Shown here piece after piece: positions 46,752 through 56,237 of a stretch of DNA of 64,000 bases (its first letter is position 1; each line of letters starts with the position of its first letter). This DNA is from Janthinobacterium lividum. Lineage in GTDB: Bacteria; Pseudomonadota; Gammaproteobacteria; Burkholderiales; Burkholderiaceae_D. The notes under the pieces are model-generated. The model saw only the letters and a program-made list of their open reading frames with translations. It was not told where the DNA came from and ran no database searches. The stretch lies in contig NZ_JAAOLY010000004.1 in assembly GCF_011601275.1 (NCBI RefSeq), positions 62,001 to 126,000 on the forward strand, read 5' to 3'. The translations under genes were made by a program, and so were the position numbers.

Positions 46752-46909
46752 GGCGGCCCAACAAGACCGCCCTTCATACTGCGTCACAACACCGGACAAA
46801 ACCGTCGCGAGCGGAAGGGAGAGACGGCTAAGAAGCGCAACCGTACTCTAGTACGGTGAGCATCGCAGGCCGCCTATACCGACGCGCAGCAGGTTTGGTC
46901 CGGTGTCCG
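46752..46909. other. Structured intergenic element downstream of the ybdD-like gene
   Basis: The 300 bases between the kinase start (46609) and the ybdD-like stop (46910) hold no credible gene but unusual symmetry. ACACCGGACAAAACC (46789-46803) pairs with GGTTTGGTCCGGTGT (46892-46906), with one mismatch. Inside are CCGTC/GACGG (46802-46827) and a perfect CCGTACTCTAGTACGG dyad (46841-46856). Outside lies GGGCGG/CCGCCC (46752-46773). The layout resembles a multi-branched RNA or a mobile repeat. On the minus strand it would form the 3' end of the cstA transcript. Confidence 0.5.
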
Positions 46910-47110
46910 CTAGCAACAGCCGCCACGTTTGCCGGCGCCACCATAGCGGGCTTCCTGCCGTTCGCGGAAGAACTCTTCATACGTCATCATCGGCTCGCCG
47001 GGATGGGTGACTTCCCGGTGGGCCACGTAGGTGTCGTACTCGGGCAAGCCGCACATGAGCCGCATGCTTTGCCCCAGATATCGTCCAGCCTTGATGATTT
47101 CGTCGATCAT
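46910..47110 (-). CDS. YbdD/YjiX family small protein
   Basis: The 66-residue product is the usual short partner of CstA/BtsT carbon-starvation transporters. It shows GRYLGQSMRLMCGLPEYDTYVAHREVTHP-type family features (C-G-L-P-E-Y-D-x-Y-V-x-H and P-x3-P-M-x-Y-E-E-F-F), and ends in a Cys pair. Its ATG shares one base with the cstA stop (TAATG), so translation is coupled. The biochemical function is unknown; the link to peptide or pyruvate uptake is by context. Confidence 0.92.
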   Translation of the reverse strand: MIDEIIKAGRYLGQSMRLMCGLPEYDTYVAHREVTHPGEPMMTYEEFFRERQEARYGGAGKRGGCC

Positions 47111-49170
47111 TATTGCACCGTGGGCAAGGCCTGGAACGGCGTTTCCTTGGTGCTCGGCTTGCTGTCGGCGCGCGCCTTCATGATGGTGCGGATACCGAAG
47201 AACAGCACGCTGACGACGACCACCACGAAGAAGGCGGCCAGGCCGGCGTCCAGGTAATCGTTGAAGATGATCTGCTGCATCTGCGCCACCGACTTGGCCG
47301 GCGCCAGCAGGGTGCCTTCATCGAGTGCCGCCGAATATTTCTTGGCGTGCGCGAGGAAGCCGACGCGAGGATTGGCGTCGAAAATCTTTTGCCAGCCCGC
47401 CGTCAGGGTGCACAGCAGCAGCCAGATCGTCGGCGTGATGGTGACCCATGCGTATTGGCCACGTTTCATCTTGAACAGCACGCAGGTGCCGAGGATCAGC
47501 GCAATCGCGGCCAGCATCTGGTTGGCGATGCCGAACAGCGGCCACAAGGTGTTGATGCCGCCCAGCGGATCGACCACGCCCTGGTACAGGAAGTAGCCCC
47601 AGGCCGCCACGCACAGGCCCGTGGCCAGCAGGTTGGCGATGACGTTTTCCGTCTGTTTCAGCGCTGGCACGAAGCTGCCCAGCAAGTCTTGCAGCATGAA
47701 GCGGCCGGCACGCGTGCCCGCATCGACGGCCGTCAGGATGAACAGCGCCTCGAACAGGATCGCGAAGTGGTACCAGAAGGCCATCATGGCCTTGCCGCCG
47801 ATGGCGCCGGACAAAATCTGCGCCATGCCGACGGCCAGGGTCGGTGCGCCGCCGGCGCGCGAGATGATGCTGTGCTCGCCAACGTCCTTGGCCGTCTGCG
47901 TCAGCATCTCCGGCGTGACATAGAAGCCCCATTGCGAGATCGCCTGTGCGGCGGACTCTGCTGTGGTGCCGATCAGGGCGGCCGGGCTGTTCATGGCGAA
48001 ATAGATGCCCGGCTCGATGGTCGAGGCGGCCACCAGGGCCATGATGGCAACGAACGATTCCATCAGCATGGCGCCATAGCCGATGAAGCGGGCGTGGCTT
48101 TCGTTTTCAATCATCTTCGGCGTGGTGCCAGAGGAAATCAGTGCGTGGAAGCCGGAGACGGCGCCGCAGGCAATCGTAATGAAGAGGAAGGGGAACAGAT
48201 TGCCCGACCAGACGGGGCCGGAGCCGTCGATGAACTTGGTCATGGCCGGCATTTTCAGGTACGGCGCGACGACGATGATGCCGATGGCCAGGCCCAGGAT
48301 GGTGCCGATCTTCAGGAAAGTGGACAGATAGTCGCGCGGCGCCAGCAGCAGCCACACGGGCAGGACCGAGGCGATGAAGCCGTAGCCGATCAGCATCCAC
48401 GTCAGTTCCGTGCCCGTGAACGTGAACATCGGGCCCAGTACGGCGTGTTCTTGCACGTACTGGCCGCCGATGATGGCCAGCATCAGCAAGACGAAGCCGA
48501 TGATGGAGATTTCGCCGATGCGGCCCACGCGGATGAAGCGCGAATACACGCCCATGAACAGGGCGATGGGAATCGTCGCCATCACGGTGAAGCTGCCCCA
48601 TGGGGAACCGGTCAGCGCCTTGACGACGATCAATGCCAGCACGGCCAGGATGATGACCATGATCATGAAGCAGCCGAGCAAGGCGATCATGCCGGGAATT
48701 TCGCCCAGTTCAGCCTTGATCAGGTCGCCCAGGGAGCGGCCGTCGCGGCGCATGGAAATAAACAGCACGATGAAATCCTGCACGGCGCCCGCAAACACGA
48801 CGCCCGCCAAAATCCACAGCATGCCGGGCAGATAGCCCATCTGCGCGGCCAGCACGGGGCCGACCAGGGGACCGGCGCCGGCAATCGCCGCGAAATGGTG
48901 GCCGAACAGTACATATTTGTTGGTCGGCACGTGGTCAAGGCCATCGTTGTGCTTGAAGGCCGGCGTCATGCGGCGTGCATCCAGCCCCAGAACCTTGTCG
49001 GCGATGAACAGGCTGTAGAAACGGTAGGCGATCAGATAGACGCAGACGGCGGCGATGACGATCCAGATCGCACTGATCGGTTCGCCACGTTGCAGGGCGA
49101 CGACGCCCAGGGACCCGGCGCCTGCCAGCGCAAGCGCTGCCCAGCCGAGCTGTTTGAAAATGCGGTTCAT
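47110..49170 (-). CDS. cstA: Carbon starvation protein A (pyruvate/peptide transporter family)
   Basis: The 686-residue integral membrane protein has 16-18 predicted helices and belongs to the CstA/BtsT family, known for pyruvate import and implicated in peptide uptake under starvation. It shows NKYVLFGHHFAAIAGAGPLV near 83-102, VFAGAVQDFIVLFISMRRDG near 123-142 and ACGAVSGFHALISSGTTPKM near 335-354, all family hallmarks. GGAGG-like sequence precedes the ATG. The neighbouring divergent Cache-domain kinase and LuxR-type regulator are candidates to control it, as BtsSR controls btsT, though those are of a different kinase family. Confidence 0.95.
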   Translation of the reverse strand: MNRIFKQLGWAALALAGAGSLGVVALQRGEPISAIWIVIAAVCVYLIAYRFYSLFIADKVLGLDARRMTPAFKHNDGLDHVPTNKYVLFGHHFAAIAGAGPLVGPVLAAQMGYLPGMLWILAGVVFAGAVQDFIVLFISMRRDGRSLGDLIKAELGEIPGMIALLGCFMIMVIILAVLALIVVKALTGSPWGSFTVMATIPIALFMGVYSRFIRVGRIGEISIIGFVLLMLAIIGGQYVQEHAVLGPMFTFTGTELTWMLIGYGFIASVLPVWLLLAPRDYLSTFLKIGTILGLAIGIIVVAPYLKMPAMTKFIDGSGPVWSGNLFPFLFITIACGAVSGFHALISSGTTPKMIENESHARFIGYGAMLMESFVAIMALVAASTIEPGIYFAMNSPAALIGTTAESAAQAISQWGFYVTPEMLTQTAKDVGEHSIISRAGGAPTLAVGMAQILSGAIGGKAMMAFWYHFAILFEALFILTAVDAGTRAGRFMLQDLLGSFVPALKQTENVIANLLATGLCVAAWGYFLYQGVVDPLGGINTLWPLFGIANQMLAAIALILGTCVLFKMKRGQYAWVTITPTIWLLLCTLTAGWQKIFDANPRVGFLAHAKKYSAALDEGTLLAPAKSVAQMQQIIFNDYLDAGLAAFFVVVVVSVLFFGIRTIMKARADSKPSTKETPFQALPTVQ

Positions 49171-49415
49171 GCTTCCTCCAGAAATGTGACGGGCGCTGTG
49201 CCGTGCGAAGATGTGTGCTGCCGAGCCTGGTCGTCGCCAGTTTGGTGTGAATCGGGTGTATCTGCAGCTTATGGCGAGTATTCAGGAATCGTATAATTGC
49301 CGCAAGCGCAGCACTACGCAGTAACGCTCAGTATTACTACGCAGACCGATTGCCGCGCCGCGACGTAAAATCACGCATTCCCACCAGCATCGACGCCGCC
49401 GGAGCGCGCAAGGAC

Positions 49416-50789
49416 ATGAAACTCAGACAGAAAGTCATCTTCCTGGCCCTCACGCCGCTCATCCTCGCCCTGTGCGCCATCGCGTTTGCCGTGCGGCACC
49501 AGGCGATTACCCTGGCGGAACAACAGCGCGCCACCATCCAGCAAGCGTATTTGGCCAGCAAGGAAGCGGAACTCAAACATTATGTGACCCTGGCCAGCCA
49601 TTCCATCGCTTCCCTGTACCAGTCGGGGCGCAAGGATGACGCCACGCAAGAGGAGGCCAAGCGCATCCTGTCCGCCCTCAGCTATGGCGACGATGGCTAT
49701 TTCTTCATCTATGATTTGCAGGGCAAGTCGCTGATGCATCCGCGCCAGCCCGAGCTGGTAGGGCAGAATCTGTGGCAATTGCGCGACGCCGAAGGCAATC
49801 TGACCATCCAGCGCCTGATGCAGCGGGCCAAGAGCGGCGGCGGTTTCGAGCGCTACAACTGGATCAAGCCGTCGACGAACAAGTCCGCGCCCAAGCTCGG
49901 CTATGTGATCCTGATGCCGGAATGGGGCTGGATGATGGGGACCGGCATTTATATGGATGACGTGGACCAGGCGCTGGCCAAGGTCGACGCCCAGCAATCG
50001 CGCAATATCCGCTCGACCATGGAGCTGATCGCCGCCATCGCCATCCTCGGTTCCCTGCTGGTGGCTGCCTGCGGCCTCGTGTTGAACCTGCGCGAATTGC
50101 GCGTGGCCGACGCCAAGCTGAAAGTGCTGGCGCAGCGCGTGGTCGAGTCGCAGGAAGAAGAGCGGGCGCGGCTGTCGCGCGACTTGCATGACGGCATCAG
50201 CCAGTGGCTCGTGTCCATCAAGCTGCAGATCGAGGCGGGCATCGCGCGTCTGGGCGGCAATGCGGAACAGAAAGACAAGGCGCCCGCCACCTTCGAGCGG
50301 GCCGCCGAGCAATTGAACAAGGTGCTGGGCGAGGTGCGGCGCATTTCGCACAACCTGCGCCCGGCCATTTTGGATGACCTGGGCCTGGCCGCCGCGCTCG
50401 ACCACCTCGTGCATGAATTCAATGACAGCAGCAGCGCGCAAGCCAGCTTCACGGCCAGTCCCGCAGCGGCGGGCGAGGGCTTGCCCGATATGGTGAATAC
50501 CGTGCTCTTCCGCATCGCCCAGGAAGCGCTGACCAATTGCGAGCGCCATGCCCATGCCCGCGGCGTGGAGGTGAGCTTGCGCGAGGCGGGCAAGGCCGTC
50601 GAATTGCGCATCGGGGATAATGGCGGCGGCTTCGATTTCGACGGCATCGCCCTGCATCCGCAGCGCGGCATCGGCTTGCGCAACATGACGGAACGCATGG
50701 AAGCCATCGGCGGCAGCCTGCACATCACTTCGTCTCCGGCCGGCACCGTGGTGCTGGCGCGGCTCGAGCTTTCCTCCACATTAAAATAG
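49416..50789 (+). CDS. Cache-domain sensor histidine kinase (HisKA_3, NarL/FixJ partner type)
   Basis: The 457-residue membrane kinase has an N-terminal membrane helix (about 6-26) and an extracytoplasmic single Cache domain (about 30-190) with DDGYFFIYDLQGKSLMHPR and EWGWMMGTGIYMDDVD. A second helix (about 205-227) leads to a HisKA_3 dimerisation region with the phospho-acceptor His in RARLSRDLHDGISQWLVSIK, and an HATPase_c domain ending GGGFDF and GIGLRNMTERMEAIGGSLHI. AAGGA precedes the chosen ATG. Such Cache domains often sense carboxylates such as pyruvate, which fits the divergent cstA gene; that link is inference. Confidence 0.92.
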   Translation: MKLRQKVIFLALTPLILALCAIAFAVRHQAITLAEQQRATIQQAYLASKEAELKHYVTLASHSIASLYQSGRKDDATQEEAKRILSALSYGDDGYFFIYDLQGKSLMHPRQPELVGQNLWQLRDAEGNLTIQRLMQRAKSGGGFERYNWIKPSTNKSAPKLGYVILMPEWGWMMGTGIYMDDVDQALAKVDAQQSRNIRSTMELIAAIAILGSLLVAACGLVLNLRELRVADAKLKVLAQRVVESQEEERARLSRDLHDGISQWLVSIKLQIEAGIARLGGNAEQKDKAPATFERAAEQLNKVLGEVRRISHNLRPAILDDLGLAAALDHLVHEFNDSSSAQASFTASPAAAGEGLPDMVNTVLFRIAQEALTNCERHAHARGVEVSLREAGKAVELRIGDNGGGFDFDGIALHPQRGIGLRNMTERMEAIGGSLHITSSPAGTVVLARLELSSTLK

Positions 50790-50795
50790 AGAACC

Positions 50796-51425
50796 ATGAC
50801 CGAGAAGATCAACATACTGCTGGTGGACGACCACCCCCTCGTGCGCGATGGCTTGCGCGCGCGCCTGGAAGCGGTGGCGCATTTCGACGTGGTGGCCGAG
50901 GCGGGCGGCGCCGACGAAGCGTTGAATCAGGCGCGCACGCACCAGGTGGACCTCGTGTTGATGGATATCAATATGCGCGGCACGAATGGCATTGAAGCAA
51001 CGGCGCTGTTCAAGCAGGCGTTTCCGCAGATTGCCGTGCTGATCCTGTCCATGCACGACAAGCTCGAATACGTGTCGCAAGCCATCGCCGCCGGGGCGCG
51101 CGGCTATGTGCTCAAAGATGCTCCTGGTAAAGATATTGTGTTTGCCATCGAGACGGTGATGTCCGGAGGCATTTATTACAGCGCGGCCCTGGCGCGGCAG
51201 CTATCTCGGCCGCAAGTGCACGATTCCTTCCTCACGACGCGCGAGCAGCAGGTGCTGCAGCACATCGCGGCGGGCCAGTCGAACAAGCAGATCGCCCGTG
51301 CGCTCGACCTGAGCGTGCGCACGGTGGAGACGCACCGGCTGAACATCAAGCGCAAGCTCGGTATCGAAGGGCAGGCCGAATTGATCAAATATGCGGTCGA
51401 GCACGCGCATGGCGGCAGCGCCTGA
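50796..51425 (+). CDS. LuxR/NarL-family response regulator
   Basis: The 209-residue regulator has a receiver domain with Asp57 in LVLMDINMRGTNG, acidic residues D11-D12 and the Lys in YVLKDAPGKD. The C-terminal LuxR-type HTH (about 143-205) reads LTTREQQVLQHIAAGQSNKQ and LDLSVRTVETHRLNIKRKLG. It starts 6 bases after the kinase stop, so the pair is an operon. A likely target is the divergently placed cstA, by analogy with pyruvate-sensing systems. Confidence 0.94.
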   Translation: MTEKINILLVDDHPLVRDGLRARLEAVAHFDVVAEAGGADEALNQARTHQVDLVLMDINMRGTNGIEATALFKQAFPQIAVLILSMHDKLEYVSQAIAAGARGYVLKDAPGKDIVFAIETVMSGGIYYSAALARQLSRPQVHDSFLTTREQQVLQHIAAGQSNKQIARALDLSVRTVETHRLNIKRKLGIEGQAELIKYAVEHAHGGSA

Positions 51426-51565
51426 ACGGCGCAGGTGTCGCGGCGGTTTTTGCCACACCCGCATGACAGGCGGGTCTCGCGGGGGAATGTTCTTTTTGAA
51501 CATCTATTGCCAAAATTAAACTGTTTCATGGGTGAGATTCGGATAGAATGATTCTCGCTGTCGAG

Positions 51566-51591
51566 GGCATCCCTGTCGGGCCAGGGTTGCC
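51566..51591 (+). promoter_or_regulatory. Leader hairpin upstream of the HDOD gene
   Basis: GGCATCCCTG and CAGGGTTGCC pair at nine of ten positions around a 6-base loop, about 50 bases before the start codon. An ATGTTC/GAACAT dyad lies further upstream near 51487. It matches no riboswitch class I know. Confidence 0.35.
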
Positions 51592-51641
51592 AATGCCGGT
51601 CAGTTTATTTACTATGGCGCCCTACCCACACTGAGATACCG

Positions 51642-52814
51642 ATGTCAGCGTCTGAATCAAACCTGTTTCCGTTGGTGGGATTACAAGCAGTGGCCAATGC
51701 TCATAATGAGTGGGTCGCTGTCACCCTGCATGGTCCGCAGGCCTGGACGGCGCCGCTGCTGGCGGCGCTGGCCGCTGCCGATGCGTATGCCTTCCTGGCG
51801 CCGCTCGACTGCATCATTCCCCTGGCCGACCCGCATGGCGTGGACGAGGCCGTGCTGGCGCAACTGGCGCCGCAACGCACCATCTTCCGTTTGCCGGCCC
51901 AGTTTGCCGGCGACAAGCAACTCCAGAAAAAATGCCGGCAATGGCGCGACGCCGGCTACCGCATCCTTCTCGATGGCGCTGATGCCAATCCCGTGGTGGC
52001 GGAGCAAGTCGACGCGCGCGCGCTGAGCTTTGACGCGGCCGGCGCACACCCGGCCCTGCATCAGCTGCTGCCCTTGCCGGGGCCGCACCTGGCCTACAAC
52101 ATCGCCGACGCGGGGCAGATTGCCGCATTGCAAGAACTTGGCGTCAGCTGGTTTGCCGGCGACTACGCCTTGCCGCATGCGCGCCAGCAAGGCGAGCCGG
52201 AAGACGCCACGTCGCGGCGCCGGCTGATGGCGCTGCTGGGCCTGCTGGCCCGCGATGCGGACGCGCACGAGCTGGAAGTGCCGCTCAAGCAAGACCCGTC
52301 GCTCAGCTATCATTTATTGAAGCTGGTTAATTCAGCCGCCTTCGGTTTCACGGCGCCGATTACCAGCTTCAGCCAGGCCATCACCCTGCTGGGCCGGCGC
52401 CAGCTGCAGCGCTGGCTGCAACTGCTGCTGTATGCGCGGCAACAGGACGACGGCAAGATCCACGCGCTGCTGCCGCTGGCGGCCGTGCGCGCGGCGCAGA
52501 TGGAAGCGCTGTGCCAGCTGCGCGGCGGCGACCGCGACGCGCAGGACCTGGCCTTCATGGCAGGCGTGTTTTCGCTGCTCGACGTCTTGCTGGGCATGCC
52601 GATGCAAGAGATCATCGCCACCCTGAACCTGGCGCCCGAAGTGAGCGCCGCCTTGTTGGAACGCAATGGTGAGCTGGGCACCTTGCTGGCGCTGGTCGAA
52701 AGCGCCACGCCGCCGCCCGAGGGCTTGCGCCGCGCCGGCATCGATGGAGAAACCTATTGGCGCAGCCTGCTGCAGGCCTACCAATGGGCCATCCAGGTCA
52801 GCCGGAACCTCTAG
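51642..52814 (+). CDS. HDOD-domain signalling protein with degenerate EAL-like N-terminus
   Basis: The 390-residue product has the two-domain layout of YuxH/CdgJ-like proteins. An N-terminal region (about 1-185) aligns in pattern with an EAL fold but lacks the E-x-L motif and other catalytic residues. The C-terminal HDOD domain (about 195-370) shows [20 protein letters not shown] and [24 protein letters not shown] proteins act as scaffolds in signalling, with no known catalysis. It lies 1 base before a PAS-GGDEF-EAL gene, suggesting joint action in cyclic di-GMP control. Confidence 0.88.
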   Translation: MSASESNLFPLVGLQAVANAHNEWVAVTLHGPQAWTAPLLAALAAADAYAFLAPLDCIIPLADPHGVDEAVLAQLAPQRTIFRLPAQFAGDKQLQKKCRQWRDAGYRILLDGADANPVVAEQVDARALSFDAAGAHPALHQLLPLPGPHLAYNIADAGQIAALQELGVSWFAGDYALPHARQQGEPEDATSRRRLMALLGLLARDADAHELEVPLKQDPSLSYHLLKLVNSAAFGFTAPITSFSQAITLLGRRQLQRWLQLLLYARQQDDGKIHALLPLAAVRAAQMEALCQLRGGDRDAQDLAFMAGVFSLLDVLLGMPMQEIIATLNLAPEVSAALLERNGELGTLLALVESATPPPEGLRRAGIDGETYWRSLLQAYQWAIQVSRNL

Positions 52815-52815
52815 C

Positions 52816-54861
52816 ATGACCTTGTTTCCGGTGTCGGATTTCCTCGGTGACAGCGCCGCCCTGTGCGACGCCGTCGTGCGTTTGCGCGGCCCTGCGCTGG
52901 TAGCTGAGCTGGGGCGTATCGCCAGCACCGTGATGGCCAGCCCGCATGGCCAGTTCCTGCCCGCGGCCAGCACGGACGCCGCCGCGCCGGCCGCACCGTT
53001 TCCCCGCGATACGCCCGCCTTGCTGCAGGAAGTCAGTTTCGATGGCCACTGCTTCGGCCATTACAGCGTGGCCGGCCGCCCGCTGTATAACGACGCCGAT
53101 CGCCGCCACCTGGCCAGCCTGGCATCGCTGACGGCCGGTGTCCTGCAAGTGCATTCGCTGGCGCAACGCTCGACCCATGCCTACGCGCAAGTCGAAGCCT
53201 TGCTGGCGCAGCAGACGCAAATCCTCGACCAGTTGCACGAATCCGTGCTGACGATGGACTTGACGGGCTACATCACCAGCTGGAACAAGGGCGCCGAGCG
53301 CCTGTTCGGCTACACCTCGGTGGAAGCCGTGGGCCGCAACATCCTGTTCCTGTACGACGAAGAAGACACGGGTTTCCACGACGCCTTCCTGGAGCAGGGA
53401 GGACGCCTGATGGAGGTGCGGCGCCGAAAGAAGTCGGGCGAGATCTTCTGGGCCAGCCTGTCCCTGTCGCCGCTGCAAGACCTGGACGACAAGCCCATCG
53501 GACTCATCGCCTACCTGACGGACATCACGGAACGCAAGCTGGCCGAAGAGCGGCTGCACCACCTGGCGTATTACGACCCGTTGACCAGCCTGCCCAACCG
53601 CACCTTGCTGGCCAAGCTGGTCGACCAGGCCCTGAGCGTGGCGCAGCGCAGCAAGATGCTCGGCTGCGTGCTGTTCATCGACCTGAACCGTTTTAAACTG
53701 ATCAACGACACCCTGGGCCGGCGCATTGGCGACGAACTGCTGCGCCAGGTCTCCCTGCGTTTCCGCCAGGTATTGCGCGACCAGGATCTGGTGGCGCGCC
53801 TGGGCGGCGATGAGTTCGCCGTCGGCCTGTTCGACATCGGCCAGCATTTCGAGGCCAGCATGGTGGCGCAAAAACTGCTGTCCTCGCTGGTGGAGCCGTT
53901 CCTGATCGAAGGCCACGACCTGCGCGTGGGCGCCAGCATCGGCATCAGCGTCTATCCGCAAGACGGACAAGACGCGGAAACCCTGCTGCGCCTGGCCGAC
54001 ATCGCCATGTACCGCGCCAAGCAGGACAGCGGCGGCGAAGCGGAAAGCGTGGCCTTCTACAGCCAGGACATGAACCTGGGCATGCAGGCGCGCATGCGCC
54101 TGGAAACGGGCTTGCGCCAGGCCCTGTCGGAACAGCAACTGCTGCTGCACTATCAGCCGAAATACGCCTTGGCCAGTGGCCGCATCATCGGCGCCGAAGC
54201 GCTGGTGCGCTGGCACCATCCGCAGCACGGCATGATCCCGCCCGCCGAGTTTATTCCTTTGGCCGAATCGACGGGCCTGGTAGTGCAAGTGGGTGAATGG
54301 GTGCTGGAAGCGGCCTGCGCCCAGGCGCAAGCATGGAAACTGGCCGGCCTGCCGCCGATCCGCCTGGCCGTCAACGTCTCCGCCCGCGAATTCACGGCAG
54401 CCTTGCCCGCCAGGGTAGCGGCGACCCTGGTCCGCTACGGCCTGGAAGCGGCCTGGCTGGAACTGGAAATCACGGAAAGCACCCTGATGCACAACATCGA
54501 CAGGGTCATTGGCATCATGGACCGCATCACGGCCTTGGGTGTGGCGCTGTCGCTGGACGACTTCGGCACCGGCTACTCAAGCCTGTCCTATTTGAAGCGC
54601 TTTCCCATTGATACCCTGAAAATCGACAGGTCTTTTACCACCGGCATCCCCACCGACGCCAGCGACTGCGCCATCGCCAGCACCATCATCAGCATCGCCC
54701 AGCAGCTGCACCATAAAGTGATCGCGGAAGGCGTGGAAACGGCCGAGCAACTGGCCTTCCTGAAGAGTTCCGGCTGCGACGAAGTGCAGGGCTATCTATT
54801 CTCGCGCCCATTGCCGGCAGGAGAGTTCGAACGGGCGCTGCGGGAAAACTGGGGCGTATAG
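52816..54861 (+). CDS. PAS-GGDEF-EAL cyclic di-GMP signalling protein
   Basis: The 681-residue cytosolic protein has an N-terminal GAF-like region (about 20-115), a PAS domain (about 145-250, [20 protein letters not shown]), a GGDEF domain (about 255-425, with intact [10 protein letters not shown]) and an EAL domain (about 435-675, with [14 protein letters not shown] and [17 protein letters not shown]). Both catalytic motifs are intact, so it may be bifunctional or mainly a phosphodiesterase. The ATG lies directly after the HDOD stop; no independent promoter is needed. Confidence 0.94.
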   Translation: MTLFPVSDFLGDSAALCDAVVRLRGPALVAELGRIASTVMASPHGQFLPAASTDAAAPAAPFPRDTPALLQEVSFDGHCFGHYSVAGRPLYNDADRRHLASLASLTAGVLQVHSLAQRSTHAYAQVEALLAQQTQILDQLHESVLTMDLTGYITSWNKGAERLFGYTSVEAVGRNILFLYDEEDTGFHDAFLEQGGRLMEVRRRKKSGEIFWASLSLSPLQDLDDKPIGLIAYLTDITERKLAEERLHHLAYYDPLTSLPNRTLLAKLVDQALSVAQRSKMLGCVLFIDLNRFKLINDTLGRRIGDELLRQVSLRFRQVLRDQDLVARLGGDEFAVGLFDIGQHFEASMVAQKLLSSLVEPFLIEGHDLRVGASIGISVYPQDGQDAETLLRLADIAMYRAKQDSGGEAESVAFYSQDMNLGMQARMRLETGLRQALSEQQLLLHYQPKYALASGRIIGAEALVRWHHPQHGMIPPAEFIPLAESTGLVVQVGEWVLEAACAQAQAWKLAGLPPIRLAVNVSAREFTAALPARVAATLVRYGLEAAWLELEITESTLMHNIDRVIGIMDRITALGVALSLDDFGTGYSSLSYLKRFPIDTLKIDRSFTTGIPTDASDCAIASTIISIAQQLHHKVIAEGVETAEQLAFLKSSGCDEVQGYLFSRPLPAGEFERALRENWGV

Positions 54862-54906
54862 TTCAAGCGTGCCCGCTCTTTCCTGTCAGGCAAACGGTGC
54901 TAGCCA

Positions 54907-54935
54907 TTGGTAAGCCACCGACCTTTATGTATAAT
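54907..54935 (+). promoter_or_regulatory. Promoter of tRNA-Ser
   Basis: TTGGTA (54907-54912) and a perfect TATAAT (54930-54935) are 17 bases apart, 10 bases before the mature tRNA 5' end. Confidence 0.85.
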
Positions 54936-54945
54936 GCTGCCATCT

Positions 54946-55035
54946 GGAAGCGTGGCCGAGTGGTTGAAGGCACTAGTCTTGAAAACTAGCGACGGGTTAC
55001 ACTGTTCGTGAGTTCGAATCTCACCGCTTCCGCCA
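54946..55035 (+). tRNA. tRNA-Ser (anticodon UGA)
   Basis: The 90-base class II tRNA has a long variable arm (CGACGGGTTACACTGTTCG), anticodon loop CTTGAAA giving UGA, T-arm GAGTTCGAATCTC and encoded CCA. It borders the integrase gene and is a likely attachment site for the element to its right, although the other att copy is not in the window. Confidence 0.97.
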
Positions 55036-55044
55036 GAAATATTG

Positions 55045-55080
55045 AAATAAGCCCTTGATTATCAAGGGCTTATTTTTTTT
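55045..55080 (+). terminator. Intrinsic terminator of tRNA-Ser
   Basis: AAATAAGCCCTTGAT and ATCAAGGGCTTATTT form a long dyad that runs into eight T. It lies 10 bases after the tRNA. Confidence 0.92.
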
Positions 55081-55165
55081 GTGCGTCGTGTTGGCCATGC
55101 TGGCCCTTGGCGGCGCCAGACTCAACTTGGCGACTATTTGCGGAAACCATTTCCGCATCACCCCG

Positions 55166-56224
55166 TTATCGGGTGGGGCGCACGGCCTGGCCGATGCGCC
55201 GGTAGACCTTTTCCGTGATGACTTTTTCGCTATGGCCCAGCAGCGAGCTGGCGGCGCCCAGGTCGGCAATGTCGCTGGCCGAGCGCGCGCGGATGTCTCG
55301 GAACTGGAAGGCGCGCACGCGGCTGGCCAGCTCCTCGTCGCCAGCCTTCAGCGCCTGTTCGGCCGCCGCCTTGCGCGCGCTGTCGAAGCGCAGACGCAAA
55401 TGCCACTTCTTGACCTGGCAACCGTTGGGCAGCGCGATGATGAAGCTGGTACGGGGCCGGTGCGGGCGCGCGTGAATGCGCTCGATGACCGTGGCCAGTT
55501 CCGACTTGATGCCGTCATGCTCCAGGACGATGCGCAACAGCTTGTTGCTCTTGCCCTGGCGAACCTGCAGGGCGCCGTCCTTCAAGTCGCTGTCGCGCAT
55601 CTTGAGCACGTCCGCCGGCCGCTGCCCGGTCAGGTAGTTCAAGTCCATGGCGTCCTGCAGCTCTTCGCATCCCGCATTGCGTACCGCATCCCACACGGCC
55701 TTGTCGGCATAGAAGTCGCGCGGCACTTCCTTGTTCTTGCGCACGCCACGGCACGGGTTCTCGCGCTTCGTGTAACCCCATTCCCTTGCCATGTTGAACA
55801 CGTGGGACAGCAGCGCGATTTCGCGGTTGGCGCGCACCTTGGCGCTGCGAGCGTCGCGGTAGCGGGCGATGTCCTGCGGCGTGATGGCGTCGATGGGCGC
55901 GCTGTCGAATACCGGGCGCAGCTGGCTCAACGAACTGGCGTTCTCGCGCTGCGTGCTGGGCGCCTTGCCTGGCAGGATGTCGCGGGCGTACTGCGCAAAC
56001 ACGTACTCCATCAGCGTGGCATCTGTTGGAACAGGCTTGCATTCATATTCGGCCCACAGGCGCTTGGCCTCGACCAAGTCCGTTCCCAGCGGGTATTCCT
56101 TCCGGTTGCCCGCGTCGTCCCGGCCGTTGTAGTAATAGCCGATCCACACATCGCCCGATTTCAGCTTGCGCACGCGGCGCAGCATGCGCGGCGGCAGTTT
56201 GTAGCCAGTGCTCTTAGGTCGCAT
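55166..56224 (-). CDS. Tyrosine recombinase / phage integrase
   Basis: The 352-residue product has an N-terminal arm-binding region (GDVWIGYYYNGRDDAGNRKE near 25-44), a SAM-like core-binding domain and a C-terminal catalytic domain (about 180-345). Catalytic residues: Arg in YLTGQRPADVLKMRDSDL, Lys in RQGKSNKLLR, box II FQFRDIRARSASD, His in LLGHSEKVITEK and Tyr in K-V-Y-R-R-I. In box II the usual first His (H-x-x-R) is replaced by Arg, a variant seen in some DUF4224-associated integrases. It reads towards tRNA-Ser, as expected for an element integrated there. Confidence 0.93.
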   Translation of the reverse strand: MRPKSTGYKLPPRMLRRVRKLKSGDVWIGYYYNGRDDAGNRKEYPLGTDLVEAKRLWAEYECKPVPTDATLMEYVFAQYARDILPGKAPSTQRENASSLSQLRPVFDSAPIDAITPQDIARYRDARSAKVRANREIALLSHVFNMAREWGYTKRENPCRGVRKNKEVPRDFYADKAVWDAVRNAGCEELQDAMDLNYLTGQRPADVLKMRDSDLKDGALQVRQGKSNKLLRIVLEHDGIKSELATVIERIHARPHRPRTSFIIALPNGCQVKKWHLRLRFDSARKAAAEQALKAGDEELASRVRAFQFRDIRARSASDIADLGAASSLLGHSEKVITEKVYRRIGQAVRPTR

Positions 56225-56237
56225 TGTTTTCTTTCTT

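Noticed and set aside
46612-46851. 79-codon frame in the gap upstream of the hybrid kinase
   Set aside because: No ribosome site or coding character, and it runs through the stem-forming element.
47113-49296. 727-codon plus-strand frame opposite cstA
   Set aside because: Antisense to a clear membrane transporter; composition is unlike any real protein family.
51426-51641. Cyclic di-GMP riboswitch before the HDOD gene
   Set aside because: A hairpin is present, but the conserved class I and II riboswitch segments are absent.
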